Source: Trachythela sp. YZ-2020 (lineage: Eukaryota > Cnidaria > Anthozoa > Malacalcyonacea > Clavulariidae). Taken from it: DNA of 64,000 nucleotides. A model generated the notes under the pieces. The model searched no databases and had not been told where the DNA came from. It saw only the letters and a program-made list of their open reading frames with translations. The stretch is from assembly GCA_016169945.1 (NCBI GenBank), contig JADLSH010000365.1:248001-312000 (forward strand), written 5' to 3'. Within the stretch, counting starts at the first letter, position 1, and each line of letters starts with the position of its first letter. Positions 57,954 through 64,000 of this stretch are shown in pieces. The position numbers and the translations under genes were made by a program.

Positions 57954-58769
57954 ACCAAATCTGATGATTCTCGCTCCTCAAGTTTGTCGTTATTTGAAGG
58001 GCGTGAGAAGCGAACGTCTCTCCAAACCCTTCAGCCTTCTACTGACGGTCAGAAACTTGTTGTAAGAACACACACTGGAGACAAACCTTATGAATGTGAT
58101 GTTTGCAAGAAAAGGTTTTCTCATTCATGCAACTTAGTAAGACATAAGAGAACACACACTGGAGAAAAACCTTATGAATGTGATGTTTGCAAGAAGAAAT
58201 TTTCTCAGTCAAATAATTTGGCAACACATAAAAGAAGACATAGTGGAGACAAACCTTATGAATGTGATGTTTGCAATCAAAGATTTTCACGTTCAAGCAC
58301 CTTAGCAACACATAAAAGAACACATACTGGAGACAAACCTTATGGATGTGATGTTTGCAATCAAATATTTTCACGTTCAAGCACCTTAGCAAATCATAAA
58401 AGAACACATACTGGAGACAAACCTTATGGATGTGATGTTTGCAATCAAAGATTTTCATATTCAAGCTCCTTAGCAAGACATAAACAAATACACACTGGAG
58501 ACAAACCTTATGAATGTGATGTTTGCAAGAAGAAATTTTCTCAGTCAAATAATTTGGCAACACATAAAAGAAGACATACTGGAGAAAAACCTTATGAATG
58601 TGATGTTTGCAATCAAAGATTTTCATGTTCAAGCAACTTAGCAATACATAAACGAACACATACTGGAGACAAACCTTATGAATGTGATGTTTGCAATCAA
58701 AGATTTTCACGTTCAAGAACCTTAACAAATCATAAAAGAACACATACTCAATATTTTATTTCGTTTTAA
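57954..58769 (+). CDS. C2H2 zinc-finger gene, finger exon
   Basis: It follows the acceptor GGTTTATTTTCAG. It encodes TKSDDSRSSSLSLFEGREKR, a short linker, then eight tandem C2H2 fingers beginning YECDVCKKRFSHSCNLVRH and ending HKRTHTQYFISF. Spacers are TGEKP/TGDKP. Helix residues -1/2/3/6 by finger are HCNR, QNNT, RSTT, RSTN, YSSR, QNNT, CSNI, RRTN. The repeats are highly alike at DNA level (84-bp period), fingers 2 and 6 almost identical, so the array has been homogenised. It is a probable nuclear DNA-binding protein with unknown target. Finger backbones (ECDVCNQRFS) differ from PRDM9-like gene A (QCQHCEKTFN), so this is not its inverted array. It ends about 40 bp from the tail of PRDM9-like copy B, which is on the other strand. 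Confidence 0.85.
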   Translation, partial: TKSDDSRSSSLSLFEGREKRTSLQTLQPSTDGQKLVVRTHTGDKPYECDVCKKRFSHSCNLVRHKRTHTGEKPYECDVCKKKFSQSNNLATHKRRHSGDKPYECDVCNQRFSRSSTLATHKRTHTGDKPYGCDVCNQIFSRSSTLANHKRTHTGDKPYGCDVCNQRFSYSSSLARHKQIHTGDKPYECDVCKKKFSQSNNLATHKRRHTGEKPYECDVCNQRFSCSSNLAIHKRTHTGDKPYECDVCNQRFSRSRTLTNHKRTHTQYFISF

Positions 58770-58805
58770 ACAGCCTGTTTAAAACATAACACATATTTTA
58801 CATAC

Positions 58806-60315
58806 TTTTTTTCTTCTGTCTCAACCGGTTGTTTTTCTTCGTTAACCTCAACCGGTTGTTCTTCTTTGTTAGCAGGACTAAAATTCGGTATACCAAGTTG
58901 TTCTCCATATTCCTCTTCGTATGCCTGATTCAGAATCGGTAAACAATGTCCTTCTCCATCTTTGTTTTCGTCCATTTCATTCAGAGTCGGTATACAAAGT
59001 TGTTCTCCATCTTCATCTTTGTCAACCTGATTTTTCTCTGCTATTCGTCAAATCAAACCATTTGTTGACCAAGATACACTTATTTTGATTTATAACGCTA
59101 TTGTTCGTCCATACTTTGACTACTGCTGTGAAGTATGGGATGTATTTGGCAAAACTCAATCAAAACGACTCCAAAAACTGCAAAATAGAGCAGCTAGAAT
59201 TATTCTGAATGTAAGCAATGACGTAGATCATACGATTGCTTTGGGTGCTTTGAGCTGGGAGCCACTCCAAACAGAAAGGAAAAAAGCTAAAGCAAAAATG
59301 ATGTATAAGTTATTAAACAAAATGGGTCCCAAATCACTCACAAATCTATTTTCGTATAAGAGTGAGAAAACTAATTATCACCTTCGGGACATTTCAAGTG
59401 GTCTTTGTTTACCAAAACCGCGTACAAATAACATGAAAAATAGTTTTATGTACGACGGAGCACACCTTTGGAATTCTATTCCAAAAGAAATTAGGGAAAG
59501 CAAATCACTTCCTTCCTTTCGTAATAAAATCGCTGCTCACATCAGTGCGTAAAAAACTATTGTAAAAAAAAACTATTGTATTAAATAATTTACCTGTAAA
59601 TAGTCTAAAACCTTCATTCATTTGTTAATTACTCCATATCTCTTAAAACTTATATATTTTGTAAATAGCTTATCATTTTCTACATGTAAAATTATTTTTT
59701 GGCACACGCCCCCCGTGGAAATCAGCTACGGTTGACGGGGTTAGCGTGTATAAATAAAGTTATACTACTACTACTCGGCAGAATCGGTATACCATGTTGT
59801 CCTCCATCTTCGTCTTCGTCAATATGATTCAGAGTCGGTATGCCAAGTTGTTATCCATATTCGTTAACCTTCTTCGTCTTCGTCAATTTGATTCAGAGTC
59901 GATATGCCAAGTTGTTCTCCATATTCGTTAACCTCATTCAGAATCGGTATACCATGTTGTCCTCCATCTTCGTCTTCGTCAATTTGATTCAGAGTCGATA
60001 TACCAAGTTGTTTTCCATATTCGTTAACCTCATTCAGAATCGGTATACCATGTTGTTCGCCATCTTTATCCTCGTTAACCTGTTCCGGCAGGGTACCATA
60101 CCAAGGTACTCCCCATATTCATCACCATACCAAACCAACAATTCAGCACCTGCTTCGATTTGTTTGTAGACCCGGTAGAAAACATCTCCGCGATACTGAT
60201 ATGCGAGAAGGTTTTGTTCGTTCTCGCGTCTCGCACAGTTGACAAAGTGCATCCAGTTACTTTGGGAATGATCTTTAGCATCGATTACATGGGTAATTTT
60301 CCCGCCTTTGACGAT
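58806..60315 (-). pseudogene. PRDM9: PRDM9-like copy B, SET second half and acidic linker exon
   Basis: It begins after the acceptor TCTCCTTTTCAG at 60315 and encodes KITHVIDAKDHSQSNWMHFV, NCARRENEQNLLAYQYRGDV and ELLVWYGDEYGEYLG, very close to gene A and with the Cys of NCAR retained. Right after EYLG a single-base deletion relative to gene A (GGTATGGTACCC against GGTATACCGATTC) shifts the frame. The acidic linker repeats follow (about 60090-59776 and 59032-58806: GIPILNEVNEY, GISTLNQIDEDED-type units, more than in gene A). They are split by the LINE at 59033-59775. The donor position is AAAAAA|GTATGT. No PRDM9-type finger exon lies further along -. Non-functional. Confidence 0.85.
59033..59775 (+). 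pseudogene. LINE 3' end inserted in the copy B linker
   Basis: On + it encodes IYNAIVRPYFDYCCEVWDVF, LQKLQNRAARIILNVSN, YDGAHLWNSIPKEIRESKSL and an ORF end at 59552. This is the C-terminal region of a CR1/L2-like reverse transcriptase ORF, with no frameshift over 155 residues. The 3' UTR ends ATAAATAAAGTTATACTACT, a short ACT tail, then host sequence resumes (CGGCAGAATCGG). The 5' end is truncated at TTTCTCTGC. The clean frame suggests a fairly recent insertion. Confidence 0.85.
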
Positions 60316-60350
60316 CTGAAAAGGAGAAAGTAGTGATCTGATGATTTATT

Positions 60351-61064
60351 AAGGTGGTCGTATGCCTTTCTCTGGTCATTTTTTCAAAAAAAAATTGTTG
60401 TGTCATTTTGGGTATTTTAAATATTGTAGATTTAGAATTTGTAATTACTTTTGTAATTACAAAAGTAATGTATGAAGCAGGAGCATTCTGAAGCATTCTG
60501 AAGCCTTCTGTAAGGTACATTTACCAAACTGAAACTTTCGCACTGGATTTTCTCCGATTTGTAATTTGACAGGAGTCAGCAATACCTGTGACATTGTAAT
60601 TTTCTAGGTTATTATAGAAGCTTGATATTTTGCACATTTATAGCCTGTACCATTGTCTAGTGCCTGACACTCTTCAAATTTCAATATTTTTCATTATTGA
60701 TGAATTATTCACAAATTGCATCATAAATATCTCAATTAAAAGTACAAATAATGGCTCTAAAATGTTTATTAAAGAATTTTGAAAAAAAATGAAGAGTGTC
60801 AGGCACTAGATCAGGTTCTAAGCTTTTCAAAAATATATCATTCATTAGATTTGGGTAATTGGTTCATGAGATATGGTGTTTGCGCCGCTAGGCAATTATG
60901 GCCTAATTAGCGGCCGCCATATTGGATAATTAGTGTAATTAGTGACTTTGTGAAAAAAAATTTGCATAGGTCATTTTACTTCACCTTACCCTTTCAGAAA
61001 ATGATATTTTCACTTTATTATCTTTAAAATTGAAAAAAAAAGGTTAAAAGGGATACGACCACCT
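60351..61064. mobile_element. TIR element in the copy B intron
   Basis: The ends AAGGTGGTCGTATGCCTTT and GGGATACGACCACCTT are inverted. A second inverted repeat inside pairs CTAGTGCCTGACACTCTTCA (60657) with GAAGAGTGTCAGGCACTAG (60808). Noncoding. Confidence 0.75.
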
Positions 61065-61254
61065 TGAAATAAAAAATATTTTCTCCAATACACGAAAAAG
61101 GAATTAGTCCTCCAAATATCTCAAACTCATTAATAATTCATAAGCAAAACACAAAGGAAATCACCACCGTATCGTTGTCTTGATACCACGGTAATAAACA
61201 CCCATAAATTAACTCGACTTTCGCGTTGAATTTCTCTTTAAATACTGGTTTGTT

Positions 61255-61410
61255 TGAGATGTTGTGTAAACAACTCGTTTCTCGTGTTTCATCAGGGGAC
61301 CAAACACTCGAAAACAATAAAACACTCGCGCTTCGCGCTCGTGTTTCATACCGTTTTCTCGTGTTTGGATCCCCTGATGAAACACTCAAACTCGTTGTTT
61401 ACATATAACG
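61255..61410. mobile_element. Foldback MITE
   Basis: GTGTTTCATCAGGGGACCAA and TTGGATCCCCTGATGAAACA form mirrored arms, with ACTCGAAAAC/GTTTTCTCGTGT inside and AACAACTCG / CGTTGTTTAC outside. The loop is CGCGCTTCGCGC-like. Confidence 0.7.
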
Positions 61411-61569
61411 TAAACAATTTTTAGCAGCGAGAGCTGACTTGATTAGGCCCGCCCTCTACATGCAAGGAAATATGAATGATATTAGTACGCAAGTAAGACA
61501 TAAATGTTGTAACATTTCACAAGGCATTGGGAGCAATTATAGAATACCCTTCCACTTGTGCTTATTCGT

Positions 61570-62038
61570 TTAAAGGGATATGGCAATAAAAACTAGCTTT
61601 TCAAATTTTTCTTAGTTCTTGAAATAATTTCATTGAAAAAATAAAAAATCAGTGAGCTGTCCGCCATGTTGGATTATTGTGCATATTTATGTGTACGTCA
61701 CCACCAGGGTCGCGCAAATATTTTACCCAGATAGCCGATGATCATTATGAGCCTAAAATTCTACTTCTCTTACTATTTCAAATAACAAATTGACTGATCA
61801 CATTTTAAACATCTGCTAATTGTTACTTGGTAACCTAGGAGTAGTTTTTTATGGCTAACCCTCTTTGTGACGTCACTAAAAATCACCGTTAATGAAATCA
61901 AAAATATATCCTGTTATTTTCAGACAGAATATTTCAAAACTAAGCAAGATACGAAAAATTGGTAAGGGAGATTCATATATAATTTTAAGAGTTCTTTCAA
62001 ATAAGACAAACTACATTTTTATTGCTATATCCCTTTAA
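61570..62038. mobile_element. piggyBac-like MITE with TTAA ends
   Basis: TTAA then AGGGATATGGCAATAAAAA at the left and TTTTTATTGCTATATCCCT then TTAA at the right. TTAA at both borders is the piggyBac target signature. It splits sequence that is continuous in gene A (near 32695), so it entered copy B after the duplication. Confidence 0.8.
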
Positions 62039-62709
62039 ACGCATACAAAGAAGAAACAGGAATAATTTGAATAAAATAGTTTAACGATGAAATCGCAACA
62101 ATCTGTTTTTCCCCCGCAAAATTCGAGAAGTGGTTTTGACTGAGAATAGGCATTGATAAATGACATTGTTGAGCACTTTGTTGATGTTTACAATGGAGTA
62201 ATGGACTAGTCCGTTATTGAGTGAGCACTCCTAGCTTGCATCGATCTTCTAGACTCATTTCATGATCTTCCAAGATTCCTAGCCTGCGTACAGTCCCGCG
62301 TCGCGAGGTTATAATAGTTCCATATAAGTCCATTAGAGACTAAATCTGAAAATAGAAAAATAACATTGCCTGAATTCGACTGTTAGGGTTCAGGGTTATT
62401 CCAGGACCAGGCCTCAGCCAATGTTATCAATTCCCTTTCATAGCATTCTGGAGCGAAAAACTTTTTTCGCTAACTAATCAAATTGCTGAAATTCGTTGTT
62501 CGCTTCGCGCGAACAAATTCGTCTTATGGAAAACGGGCTTAAGGCGTGGCCTGGGACTGTGCACTAGCTAGTACAAAGAAGGCAAGAGAAACAGAACAAT
62601 AGAACACCGTATGCAATCAGTACGTAAGTCACAGCATAGACTTAATTACAATACTATACCGGAGAGTCAAAAATGACCATTCGTAGACAATCGAAGATAA
62701 AAAACAGAC

Positions 62710-62829
62710 CTCCCACATATACGAAGTGTCCATGTCATCTATATGGTTGATATCAACTTGGACTCCTGTATACGGTCCAAAACGTGTGTTAACATCTATC
62801 TTTACTTTTGTAAACACTCCACGTCCGGC
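62710..62829 (-). pseudogene. PRDM9: PRDM9-like copy B, SET first-half exon, truncated
   Basis: It encodes GRGVFTKVKIDVNTRFGPYT, then GVQVDINHIDDMDTSYMWE, 39 to 40 residues matching gene A, ending at the donor GTGGGAG|GTCTGT. The exon stops abruptly at 62829 where LINE sequence begins, so the zinc knuckle and SET start (about 53 codons of gene A's exon) are missing. It joins in phase 0 to 60315. Confidence 0.85.
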
Positions 62830-63665
62830 CTTTTTGTTTTTATATAAGCTTTATTTAGATGTTTGCCCCAAAAGCCAAAGCTTAACAAGGGGGCTGACAT
62901 TAATTAAAGTACAAGAATTAGAGAAAAAACAACAACAAAAGAAACAACAAAAAACAAACAACTAAAAACAAACAACTGCAGAACTAGAGACAAAGACATA
63001 CATATACACGGTGACAAAGCATTTGGCTAGCAGAAACGGTAAGTATCCAAAATAAATTGTTGAACCAAACCGAACAACAAACAATTTTCCTCATAACTTA
63101 ATTGTTTGGATCCTTTCAAAAATATATAATCCAGTTTCTCATTGTCGCCACTCGCTAGCCATGCTTGGCCACAAACTTGTGCCGCTTGTGGTAAGCAGTT
63201 TATTATGTTGAACAGCAAAATGAGGACATGTGAGAAGAAATATTATAAAATAACATGTATATAACGCGTGCTCTGATTGGTCGAAACCCGTGTTTGGATC
63301 AGGCCATCCAAACACGGAAGACTATCGTGTTGTTGTTATTTTATAAAACAATTACTTTATGGTTTCCGTGTTTGGATGGCCTGATCCAAACACTTGGGAA
63401 TGTTGCTCGAGTTAAGAAAAGCGTGCAAAATCACTCGCCTTCGGCTCGAGATTTCGCGCGCTTTTCTTAACTCTCGCAACATTCCCGCGTGTTTGGATCA
63501 GGCCATCCAAACACGGAAACCATAAAGTAATTGTATAATGCTTAACAGTTTCACGTTCCAGACCACACATACATAAAGGAAAAATACAACAATTAGTTCT
63601 ATACAAATAATCATTTAGTGCACAGAAACCTAATCTTAATCGTGTATGCACAATATAGAAGCATT
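62830..63665 (-). pseudogene. LINE 3' part inserted in the copy B exon
   Basis: On - it has TRLRLGFCALNDYLYRTNCC, then CMCGLERETVKHY, a typical C-terminal LINE zinc-knuckle region. After a MITE interruption it continues AQVCGQAWLASGDNEKLDYI. The A/T-rich 3' tail (AAAAACAAAAA on -) meets the SET exon at 62829. The 5' limit is not clear; related sequence may continue to 63750. Confidence 0.7.
63236..63545. mobile_element. Compound foldback MITE nested in the LINE
   Basis: CGTGTTTGGATCAGGCCATC and its mirror GATGGCCTGATCCAAACAC alternate: near 63281-63310, 63370-63392 and 63491-63518. Palindromes thus sit within palindromes. GAAAAGCG...CGCTTTTC forms another pair at 63416-63470. It separates the two halves of the LINE C-terminus. 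Confidence 0.75.
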
Positions 63666-64000
63666 CCTCGTAAAAGAGAAATTAAATCATTTATCATAGC
63701 ATAAAGGGATGATACAGCTTATTTATTTTCAATTTTTTGTAAGAGAAGTTGAATTCCTAATATCAATATCAAGAAAGTTCCATAAAGAAATCGTAGAAGG
63801 ATAAAAAGATTTATATTCACCGATATTCACCGAGTCTGAGGTGAATAATTGTTTTAGTAAAATAATATAGGTGATTATTTGGAAAAAATAAATAATGCAC
63901 ATTTGAATATTTACGATAAAAGCGGCTTAAAAACGCTTTAGGTGATTATCGCGTATTAATCCGAGGTAGCGCAACCAATCAGCGTTGAGAATTTTCCATA
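63666..64000. other. Right edge, no gene seen
   Basis: AT-rich sequence that may include more of the LINE. No exon of the zinc-knuckle type of PRDM9 copy B was found here on -. Confidence 0.35.

Noticed and set aside
58039..58743. 234-residue ORF on - with KIFDCKHHIHKVCLQY repeats
   Set aside because: Antisense reading of the + strand finger array.
57918..58769. Treating the + strand fingers as the inverted array of PRDM9-like copy B
   Set aside because: The backbones differ consistently from gene A (ECDVCNQRFS against QCQHCEKTFN), and the exon has its own acceptor and N-terminal Ser-rich segment.

Overview
This is an AT-rich eukaryotic window with spliced genes, tRNA-derived SINEs, LINE relics and dense hAT, Harbinger, piggyBac, pogo and Mutator-like MITEs. 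Gene content (a PRDM9-type PR/SET zinc-finger gene, hAT transposases with a BED-like finger, an NHL-repeat protein of a type I associate with cnidarian genomes) suggests an early-branching animal, most likely a cnidarian and perhaps a coral-like anthozoan. That placement is inference. Almost all coding signal lies in short exons and transposon relics.

Large-scale layout: the window looks like two tandem, same-orientation copies of a unit of about 35 kb. Three blocks recur in the same order: an hAT-relic block (1-7142 and 34919-39604), block B (8850-13005 and 45525-48686) and the PR/SET exons of a PRDM9-like gene (24660-33834 and 58806-62829). Offsets are about 29 to 37 kb; the differences are explained by later insertions.

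Unit 1 (1 to about 34918): hAT transposase relic and MITEs (1-8650); block B with SINE and LINE (8850-13005); a prefoldin-like fragment (13594-13815); the 3' exons of an unrecognised spliced gene on + (15450-18047); a LINE relic broken by nested insertions including a Crypton-like fragment (18994-20775); then on - the PRDM9-like gene A. Its zinc-finger exon is 22415-23400, its SET/acidic-linker exon 24660-25179 and its zinc-knuckle/SET exon 33557-33834. A 4-kb, 78-bp minisatellite fills part of the 8.4-kb intron. Exons upstream of the zinc knuckle (the KRAB/SSXRD part in vertebrate PRDM9) were not found.

Unit 2 (34919 to 64000): hAT relic with an internal deletion, a LINE, several TIR elements, a TIR element carrying a decayed NHL-repeat gene (42705-45438), block B again, a decayed SWIM-like transposon protein (49510-51050), a two-exon C2H2 zinc-finger gene on + (52408-58769), and the decayed PRDM9-like copy B on -. 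Copy B has lost its zinc fingers, carries a frameshift and is broken by two LINEs. The + strand zinc-finger gene ends almost against the truncated tail of copy B, just where copy B's own finger exon would be expected.

The biological theme is duplication and decay of a PRDM9 locus. One copy has a continuous reading frame through SET, acidic linker and a homogenised finger array whose differences fall at DNA-contact positions. The other is a ruin, with a distinct finger gene beside it.
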